Positions 16,880-26,726 are shown, numbered from the stretch's first letter. The stretch is DNA of 64,000 nucleotides from JAFEDN01 sp963697455 (GCA_963697455.1 CAVOOI010000034.1:124001-188000), one strand, 5' to 3'. Notes: generated by a model not told the origin, from the sequence alone. Program-made: numbers and translations.

Positions 16880-17291
16880 ATTTCCGGTAAGATTTGGGAC
16901 AAGAGTTGATAATAATTGAGCACTTTGATTTTATAACGCGCATTTAGGAGTGGGTGTTACGGAATGATAGCTGGCGACGCCGCTCCAATAATCGCTGGCT
17001 TGAGAAATTTTATTACTTAAAATCCATGTGCCTGCCATAACATTAACGCAGGGATCATATTGCAACAATTTTTGGAGTGTAGCCATATTTTTTCATAGTG
17101 GCCAGCCAACTCGAATTGACTTGCATTGGGCCGTAATCATAAGTTCCATTTTTATTTTGCCGTGCTAACCCTACGTTTCCGCCTTCTGTGGCGATAACCG
17201 AGATGATCACTTTAGCGGGTACATAATAAGTAACGGCTGCTTGATTAATACATTCGATTGGCACGCCATGAATAAGCAACGCGCTTGCCAT
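16873..17291 (-). pseudogene. VirB1-like lytic transglycosylase, frameshifted
   Basis: Frame 1 from 17291 reads MASALLIHGVPIECINQAAV ... VISVIATEGG with the catalytic Glu, then NGTYDYGPMQVNSSWL, which is the SLT/lysozyme-like core. A one-base change near 17063-17070 cuts it after 78 residues. The next frame continues LLQYDPCVNVMAGTWILSNK ... YWSGVASYHS, and a second shift near 16935 leads to the end YYQLLSQILPEIQ at 16873. Family role: peptidoglycan lysis for type IV secretion or conjugation. No other T4SS gene lies nearby. Confidence 0.8.
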
Positions 17292-17426
17292 TGCCCCTCC
17301 TTGAAAGAAAATTTATGAACCTCCGATTATGCCACAGCCCCTCAAATATGTCCATCCCTTAAGGACTTAGGCCCTTATTGAGCAGTGATTGACTGGATAC
17401 CTTGGGCATGGGCATAATATAAACTT

Positions 17427-19190
17427 ATGAAAGATCATATTACTACATTATTCCAGCAATCTTTAGCCGTTTTGTGCGACCAACAATTAATCCCTAGTGA
17501 GTCTAGAAATTTACCGGTACAAGTTGAGCCTTCCCGCGATCCAAAACATGGCGAATTTGCCACCAATTTTGCAATGACATTAGCAAAAACTGCGGGAAAA
17601 AACCCGCGTGAACTTGCGGAACTGTTAATTCGTCATCTACCAAAATCTGCTAAAATCGCCAAGGTAGAAATGGCGGGTCCTGGGTTTATCAATTTTACCC
17701 TGGCTCCGGCGGCGCTGGAGTCGGTTATCCCCGCCGTGTTGCTGGCCCAAGATCATTATGGTTGGAGTATGGTTGGAGCCGGGCAGCGCATCCATATGGA
17801 GTATGTTTCAGCCAATCCGACGGGACCTTTACATGTCGGGCATGGCCGAAGTGCTGCTTATGGCGCCTGCGTGGCAAATTTACTGAAGGCAATCGGTTTT
17901 CAAGTCTATCAAGAATATTATGTAAATGACGCTGGCCGCCAAATGCGGATCTTAGGGCTAAGCACCTGGTTGCGTTATTTGCAAACATCGGGTCAAAACG
18001 TCGATTTTCCTAAAAACGCTTATCAAGGCGATTATATTCTGGATATCGCGAATAAGCTTCGTGACCAATATAATGACCGGTTTCTCCACAGTCCGTTAAC
18101 CCTGGCGCAAACCGCCGCCAAAAAATATCCTCCTGAAACCGACGGTGATCGTTATATCGACGCTTTCATCGAAGGCGCGGTCGCGTTACTGGGTAAAGAG
18201 AATTTTGACATCATCCAAAAATTAACGCTGCAAGAAATTTTAGCGGACATTAAAGACGATTTGACTGAATTCGGCGTGGAGTATGACCATTGGTTTTCCG
18301 AAACTCAGCTTATCGAAATGAACTTAGTGCAGGCTGGAATTGAGTTATTGCAAAAACATGATCACGTTTATGAACGAGACGGAGCGATTTGGTTCCGTGC
18401 GACTGATTTTCACGATGAAAAAGACCGTGTACTGGTGCGTGAGAATGGCATCACCACTTATTTTGCTTCCGACGTAGCCTATCATCTCCACAAATACCAG
18501 CAAAACTATGATAAAATGATTAACATATTTGGCGCAGATCATCATGGTTATGTGGCCAGAATCCGCGCTGTTTTACAAGGGCTGGGTGAAGATCCAGAAA
18601 AATTATCCGTTTTACTCATGCAGTTCGCGAATTTGTATCGTGGCAAAGTAAAAATCTCCATGTCTACCCGCAGCGGATCTTTTGTTACTTTAAGAGAACT
18701 GCGCAATGAAGTAGGCAATGATGCCGCGCGTTATTTTTATATCATTCGCAAACCGGATCAACATTTGGATTTTGATTTAGAATTAGCTAAAAGCCGCTCC
18801 AATGAGAATCCGGTTTATTATATTCAATATGCGCATGCGCGTATTTGTAGTGTTTGGCGGCAATTAGCCGCTGGCGGTGAGCATTGGTCAGAAGCGGATG
18901 GCCGCGAACAGCTCAATTTGTTGATTACGGAGACTTAGCGGCAATTACTCCGGCATTTAACTAATTATCCAGATTTGCTGAATAATGCGGCTTTGCGGTA
19001 TGAACCGCATTTATTGGCGCATTATCTGCAAGAGCTAGCTAATTTTTTTCATGTCTACTACAACAATGAGAAATTCTTAGTGCCAGATGCAGACTTGCGC
19101 AATGCGCGATTGTGTTTAGTGCGTGCCGTCCAAATAGTTTTGGCGGGTGGGTTGAATCTTTTAGGCATTTCGGCTCCAGAACAAATGTGA
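17427..19190 (+). pseudogene. argS: Arginyl-tRNA synthetase with an in-frame amber codon
   Basis: Class I synthetase joining arginine to tRNA-Arg. The HIGH signature is in SANPTGPLHVGHGRSAAYG; later segments include DHHGYVARIRAVLQGLG and VKISMSTRSGSFVTLREL. A TAG at 18936-18938 interrupts the frame after residue 503; the same frame continues RQLLRHLTNYPDLLNNAALR to a normal end at 19190 (587 codons in all). The missing part is the DALR anticodon-binding domain, so the 503-residue product should not work. argS is essential; a GAG codon would repair it. Sequencing error, a second argS elsewhere, or amber suppression must be considered. Confidence 0.93.
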
Positions 19191-19217
19191 GCCTTCGCCA
19201 ATATGAGGAATAGTAAA

Positions 19218-20594
19218 ATGCGTAAACTGTGGATTATTTTATCGGCTATCGTCGTGGTCATTGTTTTTGTAGCTTTGGCAATTCCTTTCGGCATGGGATT
19301 ATTTGTGCAGGGGCGTTATCCGCAATTGCTCGCACAATTTAATACCCCGCATTTATCTTTTGCATTGCTTAACTTTAAACGCGGCTGGTTTCATTCTGAA
19401 GCCCAATTACAGGTCACTCTGCATAGCGCAGAAACTACTTTAAGCGGTGAATCCATTCCCCTAGCACAATTCACCATAACCCAAGATATCGAACATGGCC
19501 CGTTGGTTTTGCAAAAACATCTAGACGGTTCACGTAATTGGATGTTCGCCCTTGCGGCAGTGCAGAATGAAAGCCGTGCCGATAATTTAATTTTTAAATC
19601 CAGTACTATTTGGACTATGGCCAACACCGTCAATACCGCCTTACAAATAAAGCACTTGCTGTTGAGTAACGATAGACAACGCATAGAAATCAATGATCTG
19701 AATGGAGATGTCATTTACACGTTAGCTGATCGTCATTTTCAATCTCAGTTAGCTTTAGGTAATGGCGCGTTATATGAAAATAATCCAGAAAAAGTAGGCA
19801 ATGATATAGTTGATTTAGTTAAGGTGATGGAGTTAGATAATTTAACCACTCATCTAGATATTCGCAAAATTAATGCCTTATGGTACGGGACCCGTCATTT
19901 TGCAGCTCAAAAAATCTCGATTTTCCCTTATGGCGGTGAGGTGCTGACCATTAATAATTTTGCCGCTGATCTTAATCAAAGTCAGCATGGCGGACTTACT
20001 AAGTTTGATTTAACTAATCATGTAGATACAATTACCAGCGGCCAATTTAAAATTGACCAACTGCAAGTCGCGTTGAATCTCGACAATATGAATACCCCAT
20101 TATTGGAAAATTTTGCTCAAGTATTTATGTATGGATCTGATTTCCAACGTTTTAAAATGTACCCTATATTAGTAGATTTGTTTGCTAAAGGGATGACCGC
20201 TAATTTAAGCCAATTACAATTTACAACCAGTGATGGCCCGGTAGCGATGCAAGCTCAAATTGCTTCCATCCCGGGTGACCCGGCCAATGCAGGACTGTTG
20301 CATCTTTTAGAGAATGTGAATATGCAGGCTTCAGCTAACGTGCCCAAAGAATGGTTGAAAAAGGAAATCATTTCTTATCTAGACAATAAGAAAAACGCCA
20401 ACCCAAGTTTAAAAGTGGATTCACAGGTTTTGGCGCAGCATTATTTGGATTATTGGCAGGAACATCATCTGTTAGTCCCGCAAGATCAACAGGTTTCGAT
20501 GGTGATGAATTATAAAAATGGGCAATTATTAATTAATGGAGAGAAACCGACATTAGACAATGTGATCCAACCCACCGCGGGCGTAAGCTCGTGA
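19218..20594 (+). CDS. DUF945 (YdgA-like) envelope protein
   Basis: 459 residues from the ATG at 19218 (GAGGA at 19205-19209); an in-frame ATG at 19203 is less well placed. One N-terminal membrane helix (LWIILSAIVVVIVFVALAIP) followed by a long periplasmic part with the family segments FQGRYP-like VQGRYPQLLAQF, FKRGWFHSEA and HGPL. The function of DUF945 is not established. It lies between argS and the SPOR gene in the same direction. Confidence 0.85.
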   Translation: MRKLWIILSAIVVVIVFVALAIPFGMGLFVQGRYPQLLAQFNTPHLSFALLNFKRGWFHSEAQLQVTLHSAETTLSGESIPLAQFTITQDIEHGPLVLQKHLDGSRNWMFALAAVQNESRADNLIFKSSTIWTMANTVNTALQIKHLLLSNDRQRIEINDLNGDVIYTLADRHFQSQLALGNGALYENNPEKVGNDIVDLVKVMELDNLTTHLDIRKINALWYGTRHFAAQKISIFPYGGEVLTINNFAADLNQSQHGGLTKFDLTNHVDTITSGQFKIDQLQVALNLDNMNTPLLENFAQVFMYGSDFQRFKMYPILVDLFAKGMTANLSQLQFTTSDGPVAMQAQIASIPGDPANAGLLHLLENVNMQASANVPKEWLKKEIISYLDNKKNANPSLKVDSQVLAQHYLDYWQEHHLLVPQDQQVSMVMNYKNGQLLINGEKPTLDNVIQPTAGVSS

Positions 20595-20598
20595 CCTT

Positions 20599-21096
20599 AT
20601 GCAACAGTATGCAATGACCAGGATATCTTTGATATTAATCATCGTCGCAGTGGCTTTATTCGCCTGGGTAGCGGTTCAACACAGCAGGAACAAGCCACTG
20701 GCCGCCACAGCCTCAGCGCCAACTCAAACTCCAGTCCAATTTGATTTTTACACGGTACTGCCAAAAATGGCGGTTTCTACGCCGGGCCCTGTTACCCAGC
20801 AACCTGGGGCAGTTCCGCCTATTGTTAAAAAACCCTCGACAGTTTCTGCCGTGCCTGTGTATGTATTGCAAATCGCGGCGCTTCGGCAGCCGATGGTCGC
20901 TAATCGTTTAGTTGAGCAAATGCGTCGCGCTGGTTTTTCGGTTTTTATTCAAACTTATCAAAATAACGCCATCACCTGGTATCGAGTAATGATCGGACCT
21001 TACGCCACCCAGGACTTAGCGCGCCACAACCAAGAACGGCTGAAAGCGCTGCATATCAATAGCCTGGTGGTGACCATGCAACCAAAGAGTGGTTGA
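20599..21096 (+). CDS. SPOR-domain protein (FtsN-like)
   Basis: 165 residues. An N-terminal membrane helix (ISLILIIVAVALFAWVAV), a Pro/Ala/Thr-rich linker, and a C-terminal SPOR domain (YVLQIAALRQPMVANRLVEQ ... WYRVMIGPYATQDLARHNQE). SPOR domains bind denuded glycan at the septum. The gene sits between argS/DUF945 and hslV, where gammaproteobacteria often place an FtsN-type protein. It is shorter than E. coli FtsN. Confidence 0.88.
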   Translation: MQQYAMTRISLILIIVAVALFAWVAVQHSRNKPLAATASAPTQTPVQFDFYTVLPKMAVSTPGPVTQQPGAVPPIVKKPSTVSAVPVYVLQIAALRQPMVANRLVEQMRRAGFSVFIQTYQNNAITWYRVMIGPYATQDLARHNQERLKALHINSLVVTMQPKSG

Positions 21097-21155
21097 AATT
21101 TCGGTTTGGCGTCCCCAGATTATCTATTTAAGACTAAAACTTTTTGGAGAAAATA

Positions 21156-21701
21156 GTGGAACAATTTCATGGTACTACCATTCTTTCTGTCCGCCGCAAT
21201 GGCAAAGTCGTAGTTGGCGGTGATGGACAGGTATCAATGGGTAATATGGTGATGAAAAGCAATGCCCGTAAAGTTCGGCGTTTGTTTAATAACCAGGTGA
21301 TTGCCGGTTTTGCTGGCGCCACCGCCGATGCGTTTACTTTATTTGAACGTTTTGAAGCTAAGCTGGAAAAGCATCAAGGTAATTTGGTGCGGGCGGCAGT
21401 TGAAATGGCCAAGGATTGGCGAACCGATAAAATGCTCAGGCGCTTAGAGGCCTTACTGTGCGTAGCCGACAAAAAAGCTTCATTGATTTTAACCGGCAAC
21501 GGTGATGTGATTGAGCCCGAGCATAATTTGATGGCGGTTGGTTCAGGAGGATTCTACGCCCAATCTGCCGCAAAAGCATTATTGGATAATACCCAACTGA
21601 GCGCCTTAGAGATTGTGAAAAAATCTCTCACCATTGCCGCGGATATTTGTGTGATGACTAATCATAATTTTACAATTGAAGAACTAGAAAGCGAGAATTA
21701 A
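21156..21701 (+). CDS. hslV: ATP-dependent protease subunit HslV
   Basis: 181 residues from the GTG at 21156, preceded by TTGGAG with a 6-nt gap; the longer frame from a TTG at 21144 would start inside the ribosome site. The six-residue leader (MEQFHG) is removed to expose the catalytic Thr7 in TTILSVRRNGKVVVGGDGQ. Threonine protease that forms dodecamers with HslU. The hslU start is 5 bp downstream. Confidence 0.96.
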   Translation: MEQFHGTTILSVRRNGKVVVGGDGQVSMGNMVMKSNARKVRRLFNNQVIAGFAGATADAFTLFERFEAKLEKHQGNLVRAAVEMAKDWRTDKMLRRLEALLCVADKKASLILTGNGDVIEPEHNLMAVGSGGFYAQSAAKALLDNTQLSALEIVKKSLTIAADICVMTNHNFTIEELESEN

Positions 21702-21706
21702 TTAAA

Positions 21707-23080
21707 ATGAATAATAACTTAATGTTGTCAGAGTGGAATATTACACCACAAGAGATCGTTTCCGAACTCGATAAATTTATCATCGGCCAACAGGATGCTA
21801 AACGCGCCGTGGCCATTGCTTTGCGCAACCGGTGGCGGCGCAGACAATTACCGGAAGAGTTACGCAAGGAAATTACTCCGAAGAATATTTTAATGATTGG
21901 GCCTACCGGCGTTGGCAAAACCGAAATTGCTCGCCGGCTAGCAGCATTAGCTAAAGCGCCATTCATTAAAGTTGAGGCCACTAAATTTACCGAAGTCGGT
22001 TATGTGGGCCGGGATGTGGATTCGATTGTGCGTGATTTGGTGGATATTGCCGTAAAAATGACTCGCGAACATGCCATGGAAAAAGTTCGCAGCCAAGCGT
22101 TAGAGGCAGCGGAAGAGCGAGTATTAGATATTTTAGTACCGCCTGCTACCCCAGATGAATCAGGAAAAAACCTGGATAAATCCGCAGTGCGCGAAACCAA
22201 AGAATCGGCTACGCGCCAATTATTCCGCAAAAAACTTCGCGAAGGAGACTTGGATGATCGCGAAATTGAAATTGAGCTGACCAGCGGCGGCCCATCTTTA
22301 GAAATTATGGGCCCTCCGGGAATGGAAGAAATGGTGGGGCAATTGCAAAGCATGATGGAAAATATGGCGAGCAAAAAAACCAAAGTCCGCCGGTTAACCG
22401 TCAAGGCCGCATTAAAGTATTTGCAGGAGGAAGAAGCCTCGAAGTTAGTTAATGAAGAAGAAATAAAAGCCTTAGCCTTGGAAAATGCCGAGCAAAATGG
22501 CATTGTATTTATCGATGAAATCGATAAAATTGTGCGTCGCACCGAAAGTTTTGGCGCCGACGTTTCTCGAGAAGGTGTGCAGCGTGATTTATTGCCGTTG
22601 GTAGAAGGTTGCACGGTAGTGACTAAATATGGCATTGTAAAAACCGATTATATTTTATTTATCGCTTCAGGCGCATTTCATTTAACCAAGCCGTCGGATT
22701 TAATTCCGGAGTTACAAGGCCGTTTTCCAATTCGGGTCGAATTAAAAGCGTTAACGACTCAGGATTTTATTAGAATCTTAACGGAGCCCCATGCTTCGCT
22801 GACTCAACAATATACGGCGTTGATAGGCACAGAAGGATATGGATTGACGTTTGCCAAAGATGGTATTGAGCGGCTGGCGGAAATCGCGCATCAAGTGAAT
22901 GAAAAAGCTGAAAACATTGGCGCGCGCCGGTTGCATACTGTGTTGGAGCGATTGTTAGAAAAAATTTCGTTTGATGCGCCTAATAAAGCAGGCGAATCTA
23001 TGATAATTGATTCCGCGTATGTAGATGGACAGCTCGCTGAGTTGGCCAAAGACGAAGACCTGAGCCGTTCAATTTTATGA
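21707..23080 (+). CDS. hslU: ATPase/unfoldase subunit HslU
   Basis: 457 residues. Walker A GPTGVGKTE, Walker B GIVFIDEIDKI, and the I-domain between them; the C-terminal DEDLSRSIL is the tail that docks on HslV. Directly behind hslV and overlapping ubiE by 4 bp (ATGA), so the three are one transcription unit. Complete; no coding break. Confidence 0.98.
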   Translation: MNNNLMLSEWNITPQEIVSELDKFIIGQQDAKRAVAIALRNRWRRRQLPEELRKEITPKNILMIGPTGVGKTEIARRLAALAKAPFIKVEATKFTEVGYVGRDVDSIVRDLVDIAVKMTREHAMEKVRSQALEAAEERVLDILVPPATPDESGKNLDKSAVRETKESATRQLFRKKLREGDLDDREIEIELTSGGPSLEIMGPPGMEEMVGQLQSMMENMASKKTKVRRLTVKAALKYLQEEEASKLVNEEEIKALALENAEQNGIVFIDEIDKIVRRTESFGADVSREGVQRDLLPLVEGCTVVTKYGIVKTDYILFIASGAFHLTKPSDLIPELQGRFPIRVELKALTTQDFIRILTEPHASLTQQYTALIGTEGYGLTFAKDGIERLAEIAHQVNEKAENIGARRLHTVLERLLEKISFDAPNKAGESMIIDSAYVDGQLAELAKDEDLSRSIL

Positions 23081-23823
23081 GTGAAAACCGCACGCATTTT
23101 GGATTTCAACAAATACCCATTGGGGAGAAAACCCAAAGAGTAGGCGAGGTGTTTTCCAGCGTAGCTGAAAAATATGATTTGATGAATGACTTAATGTCGC
23201 TGGGGATTCATCGCTGGTGGAAGCAGCGGGCGGTTGAGCGTGGTGCTTTTCGTCCAGGTCATTGTGTGTTGGATATCGCTGGCGGCAGCGGAGATTTGAG
23301 TGCTCGCATCAGTCCACTGGTTGGTGAGCAAGGTCAGGTGTGTCTCGCCGACATTAATGCGGAGATGTTAAGAGTAGGGTGGGGCCGCTTGCTGGATAAA
23401 GGGCTTTATCATAACGTTAATCCGGTTCGCGCCAATGCGGAGTCTCTTCCATTTATTGAAAATTATTTTGATCGAGTTATCATTGGATTTGGCCTGCGTA
23501 ATGTAACCGATAAAGAAGCCGCGTTAGCCTCGATGTATCGAGTGTTAAAACCAGGCGGGCGTTTGATTATTTTGGAATTTTCTCAGCCCGCAATTGCCTT
23601 GTTGAAACCTTTATACGATGCTTATTCTTTTAAGATTTTACCGTGGCTGGGCGAGTTGGTTGCGAATGACGCAGAGAGTTATCGCTATCTGGCAGAGTCG
23701 ATTCGTATGCATCCTGATCAGGAAACCTTAAAAAACATGGCAATAACAGCGGGTTTCGATCGCTGCGAATATCAGAATTTAACCGGCGGCATTGTCGCAC
23801 TTCATCAGGGATTCAAATATTAA
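23077..23823 (+). CDS. ubiE: Demethylmenaquinone / 2-polyprenyl-6-methoxy-1,4-benzoquinol methylase
   Basis: 248 residues. Signatures VAEKYDLMNDLMSLGIHRWW, the SAM motif VLDIAGGSGDLSARI, and FGLRNVTDKEAALASMYRVL are specific to UbiE. C-methylation step of ubiquinone (and menaquinone) synthesis. Translationally linked to hslU upstream and ubiJ downstream. Confidence 0.97.
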   Translation: MSENRTHFGFQQIPIGEKTQRVGEVFSSVAEKYDLMNDLMSLGIHRWWKQRAVERGAFRPGHCVLDIAGGSGDLSARISPLVGEQGQVCLADINAEMLRVGWGRLLDKGLYHNVNPVRANAESLPFIENYFDRVIIGFGLRNVTDKEAALASMYRVLKPGGRLIILEFSQPAIALLKPLYDAYSFKILPWLGELVANDAESYRYLAESIRMHPDQETLKNMAITAGFDRCEYQNLTGGIVALHQGFKY

Positions 23824-24440
23824 TGTTATACTTCATCCTCGAAAAAGCCATCAATCATATTTTACAACTCGATCCAGACACTTTGAAACGGTTGGAGAAA
23901 TTACAAGGCAAAGTTGTAAAAATTACTTTTACTGATTGGAAATTAGATTGTTATATTGTCATTCAGCAGGACGGTGTTAAATTAGTGAGGGAATACTCAG
24001 GTTTGGTGGATACGACCATCTCTGGCAAATTATCCGGGATGATCCGCGCGAGTTGTTCCGGCATCAACAGCCCAGCTTTATTAGAGCAAGGCATTCAAGT
24101 CACCGGCGACTCTGAATTAGGTGAACAAATCCGCGATATTTTGCGGCGAGTGGACTTAGATGGCGAAGAATATTTATCACGCTTTGTTGGCGACGCGACC
24201 GCTCACGAAATTGGCTGGCGAGCCAAGCGCGCTGTCGACCTCGGCAAACAAACCTGGCGTGACCTATGGGGAAATATCCGCGAATTTTGCCAAGTAGAAG
24301 CCCAATATTTACCAACCCGCTCCCAAGTCGAAAATTTTTACAGCCAAATAGTAACCTTACGCGACGGAGTAGACCGCGCCGCCGCCCGCCTGCAGCGCCT
24401 GGAACAAAAGATCACCAATGGCTCAAAAAAACCCGATTAG
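23823..24440 (+). CDS. ubiJ: Ubiquinone biosynthesis accessory factor UbiJ
   Basis: 205 residues. An SCP2-type lipid-binding domain (residues ~10-120, with VTGDSELGEQIRDILRRVDL) and a C-terminal coiled coil (RDGVDRAAARLQRLEQKI). UbiJ scaffolds the soluble Ubi metabolon. It overlaps ubiE by 1 bp. In many relatives ubiB follows; here a serine hydrolase follows, so ubiB must be elsewhere. Confidence 0.93.
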   Translation: MLYFILEKAINHILQLDPDTLKRLEKLQGKVVKITFTDWKLDCYIVIQQDGVKLVREYSGLVDTTISGKLSGMIRASCSGINSPALLEQGIQVTGDSELGEQIRDILRRVDLDGEEYLSRFVGDATAHEIGWRAKRAVDLGKQTWRDLWGNIREFCQVEAQYLPTRSQVENFYSQIVTLRDGVDRAAARLQRLEQKITNGSKKPD

Positions 24441-24552
24441 CGCGATCAAATCTGGAATTATGAGCGAGTTTTTTGCCGCCTCACAATTCAGCTTGACTCC
24501 ACAACATCAAATTCCCAGGCACAAATCCTCATTAATCAAGGAATGAAATTTT

Positions 24553-25713
24553 ATGAAAAAAACATTTCTAACATTTATTAGCGTTTTTTTAATTACGTTC
24601 AGCCATTCTGCTTGTTCAGCCGATTCAGCGTCCACTGAATGGATAAAAAAACTAATGAAACAGTATCATGTGCCTGGGGTTAGCATCACGTTAATTAAAA
24701 ATTATCATGTCGAATGGACCAAAAACTTTGGGGTTGCTAACAAAGCGCTTCGACAACCAGTATCGGAAACAACACTCTTCCAGGCCGGATCGATTAGTAA
24801 ACCCGTGACAGCAATGGCAGCCTTAAAAACGGTGCAGGAAGGAAAGCTGACATTAGATGCTAACATCAATCAATATTTAACTTCATGGGAAATACCCAAC
24901 AATCAGTTTACTGTACACAATAAAGTTACTTTACGAAGATTGTTGGATCATAGTGCTGGAATTACCGTACATGGTTTTGTAGGTTATAAACAAGGCGAAT
25001 CCCTCCCTAAATTATTTAATGTCCTAAATGGAACGCCGCCTGCAAATTCCGCGCCGATTCGAGTAGAAAGCATTCCAGGGCGTAAATTTAATTATTCTGG
25101 AGGAGGGTATACTATTATTCAGCAAGTTTTAATGGATACTTATCACCAATCCTTCTCCAGGATTATGAGGGACATTGTTTTGCGGCCGCTGGCAATGAAC
25201 CACAGTGCTTTTCAACAACCGTTACCGTCAACCCAAATGAATGATATCGCAATACCGTACCGAGACGATGGCACACCAGTGGAAGGTGGGCCTCACGTCT
25301 ATATTGAACAAGCCGCTGCTGGATTGTGGAGTACTTCTGCAGATTTGGCGAAATTTGTCATTGCCGTACAAAAATCTATTCAGGATAATCACAATCACAA
25401 TCAAATTCTAACATCTCAATATGCGAAACTCATGGTCAGCCCTTCGATTAATGAGCAAATGGGATTGGGTTTTGAAATTGGGGCTAATAAATATGGACAT
25501 ACTGAAAAGAACGGCCGCTATTTTATCCATCCTGGAGAAAATGAAGGGTACAGAAATTTTTTGCTTGGCAGTCTCCATAATGGTAACGGTATCGTAATCA
25601 TGACCAACATGTCACCTGATAGCAACTTGGTTTTGCAGCACAAGACAAATGACGACTGGACATTTTTCTATAAAATCACCCAAAAAATTGCTGATGACGC
25701 CCAATTTCAATGA
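24553..25713 (+). CDS. Secreted serine hydrolase, beta-lactamase / penicillin-binding-like fold
   Basis: 386 residues with a signal peptide (FLTFISVFLITFSHSACSA). The catalytic S-x-x-K is S80-I-S-K83 (FQAGSISKPVTA), the Tyr motif is NYSGGGYTIIQQ, and the third motif is IHPGENEGY. This is the COG1680 class C beta-lactamase-like group of esterases and peptidases; activity against beta-lactams cannot be inferred. It starts 112 bp after ubiJ, with AAGGA-type site upstream, and has its own downstream repeat. Confidence 0.88.
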   Translation: MKKTFLTFISVFLITFSHSACSADSASTEWIKKLMKQYHVPGVSITLIKNYHVEWTKNFGVANKALRQPVSETTLFQAGSISKPVTAMAALKTVQEGKLTLDANINQYLTSWEIPNNQFTVHNKVTLRRLLDHSAGITVHGFVGYKQGESLPKLFNVLNGTPPANSAPIRVESIPGRKFNYSGGGYTIIQQVLMDTYHQSFSRIMRDIVLRPLAMNHSAFQQPLPSTQMNDIAIPYRDDGTPVEGGPHVYIEQAAAGLWSTSADLAKFVIAVQKSIQDNHNHNQILTSQYAKLMVSPSINEQMGLGFEIGANKYGHTEKNGRYFIHPGENEGYRNFLLGSLHNGNGIVIMTNMSPDSNLVLQHKTNDDWTFFYKITQKIADDAQFQ

Positions 25714-25723
25714 TAGGGGCCTT

Positions 25724-25833
25724 TGAAAAAATAGTTATGTCAGAGCGGGATATGATTATTTTCTAAACTCTTTCTTACTTACCCTCATTATTAATGAAGT
25801 GCTTTTTAAATTTGGCGTTGGCTCTGACACCAA
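25724..25833. repeat. Dispersed repeat, copy a (about 110 bp)
   Basis: The segment from AAAAAATAGTTATGTCAGA to GGCTCTGACACCAATGTT recurs at 26583-26726 with a ~35-bp insertion, and its last ~36 bp recurs at 46021-46056. It fills the gap between the serine hydrolase and the HicB-like gene. Confidence 0.7.
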
Positions 25834-25844
25834 TGTTTGAAATT

Positions 25845-26204
25845 TTAAGCGGTCTCTCTCCAATTATTTTTATCGGCTTGCTGAGCTAATTTTTGTGCTA
25901 CTAATGCATTTAAGCTAATCCCTGCGCGCGCAGCTTCTATAGCTAATGCCCTATGGATGCGTTTGTCAATCCGCACATTAAATTGGCCACTGTATTCTTT
26001 TCTGAGCGGAGAAGCAGGTATTTCTTCACTATGTTTTTTATAGCTTGCTTTCATCGCTTCCCAGGCAGATTCGAGTTCATGGAGCGCTTCCTCCGGCGTC
26101 TCGCCAAAAGCAGATACGTTCGGTAGCTCAATAAAGTGGGCAAGCCATTCGCCGCCGTCTTCTTCAATTAGGTTAACGCTAAAACCATCAAACTTATCAC
26201 TCAT
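25845..26204 (-). CDS. HicB-family antitoxin, partner toxin lost
   Basis: 119 residues from the ATG at 26204. N-terminal HicB RNase-H-like fold (VNLIEEDGGEWLAHFIELP, then SAFGETPEEALHELESAWEA) and a C-terminal ribbon-helix-helix (FNVRIDKRIHRALAIEAARA). Such proteins bind and neutralise an RNA-targeting toxin. The start overlaps the last codons of a truncated upstream frame (26197-26262), presumably the toxin. An orphan antitoxin may persist as a regulator or counter related toxins. Confidence 0.85.
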   Translation of the reverse strand: MSDKFDGFSVNLIEEDGGEWLAHFIELPNVSAFGETPEEALHELESAWEAMKASYKKHSEEIPASPLRKEYSGQFNVRIDKRIHRALAIEAARAGISLNALVAQKLAQQADKNNWRETA

Positions 26205-26262
26205 TGTCGTCTTCCTCATCGTATTGGTTTAAAAATTGTTTAACTTGATAACCCTTTGCTTT
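26197..26262 (-). pseudogene. C-terminal remnant of the toxin partnered with the HicB-like antitoxin
   Basis: Twenty-one codons read KGYQVKQFLNQYDEEDDNE and stop 8 bp inside the antitoxin gene, the usual overlap of a toxin-antitoxin pair. The frame is cut at 26262 by a repeat (26260-26302). The family of the toxin cannot be told from so little. Confidence 0.5.
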
Positions 26263-26302
26263 TATCATCAGAATCTGGCGTTGGTGAAAGAATATTAAAA
26301 AT
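26260..26302. repeat. 43-bp repeat at a gene-truncation point, copy 1
   Basis: TTTATCATCAGAATCTGG plus GGTGAAAGAATATTAA recurs at 28437-28480; the first 18 bp also at 37577-37597. In all three places it sits at the edge of a broken or truncated gene, suggesting involvement in rearrangements. Confidence 0.6.
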
Positions 26303-26370
26303 GGCCGACAATGAAAGTATTCATAGGCATAAAACCGAATCAGATGTATTTAAAATCAATATCAGACCTT

Positions 26371-26520
26371 GCAAATAAAAAACAAATCAGATTTCTTCAA
26401 ACACTTCTTCCAGTGCGTTTGCATCTAAAATTTTTTCACCCCAGAGTAACAGCGTTTCGGCATCAGCTTGTTGAATACGAATCATATAGGATTCAGGAAT
26501 TTTGTTAAATCGGCGCTTTA
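26371..26520 (-). pseudogene. C-terminal fragment of an Rpn-type nuclease gene
   Basis: Nearly identical to the last 45 codons plus 16 bp of downstream DNA of the complete gene at 33181-34149 (RRFNKIPESYMIRIQQADAE ... ALEEVFEEI). The match begins at the shared GCAAATAAAAAACAAA (26371) and breaks off at 26520 after CGGCGCTTTA. No start exists; it is a displaced 3' piece. Confidence 0.85.
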
Positions 26521-26582
26521 AGAACAGCAGTGTCAGATCCGATATAAATGACAAAAATTCCTATTAATTCAATTCACTAATT

Positions 26583-26726
26583 CAAAAAAATAGTTATGTC
26601 AGATGCGGAATATGATTATATTCTAAAATTTTTTGAAACATCAGATTTGACATAACTTTTTTTCTTGCTTAGCCTCTCATTAATGAAGTTCTTTTTAAAT
26701 TTGGCGTCGGCTCTGACACTAATGTT
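26583..26726. repeat. Dispersed repeat, copy b (about 145 bp)
   Basis: Longer version of the repeat at 25724-25833. It contains AGTTATGTCAGAT and, about 50 bp on, ATCAGATTTGACATAACT as an imperfect inverted pair, so the unit can fold. It ends GGCTCTGACACTAATGTT. Confidence 0.65.

Noticed and set aside
18930..18945. Pyrrolysine or selenocysteine recoding at the argS amber codon
   Set aside because: Selenocysteine uses TGA, not TAG. No pyl genes or hairpin typical of a recoding element are visible, and the site falls in a variable linker rather than at a catalytic residue.
22000..22635. 211-codon minus-strand frame opposite hslU
   Set aside because: Antisense shadow of a conserved gene with Ser/Arg-rich low-complexity reading; no start signal.
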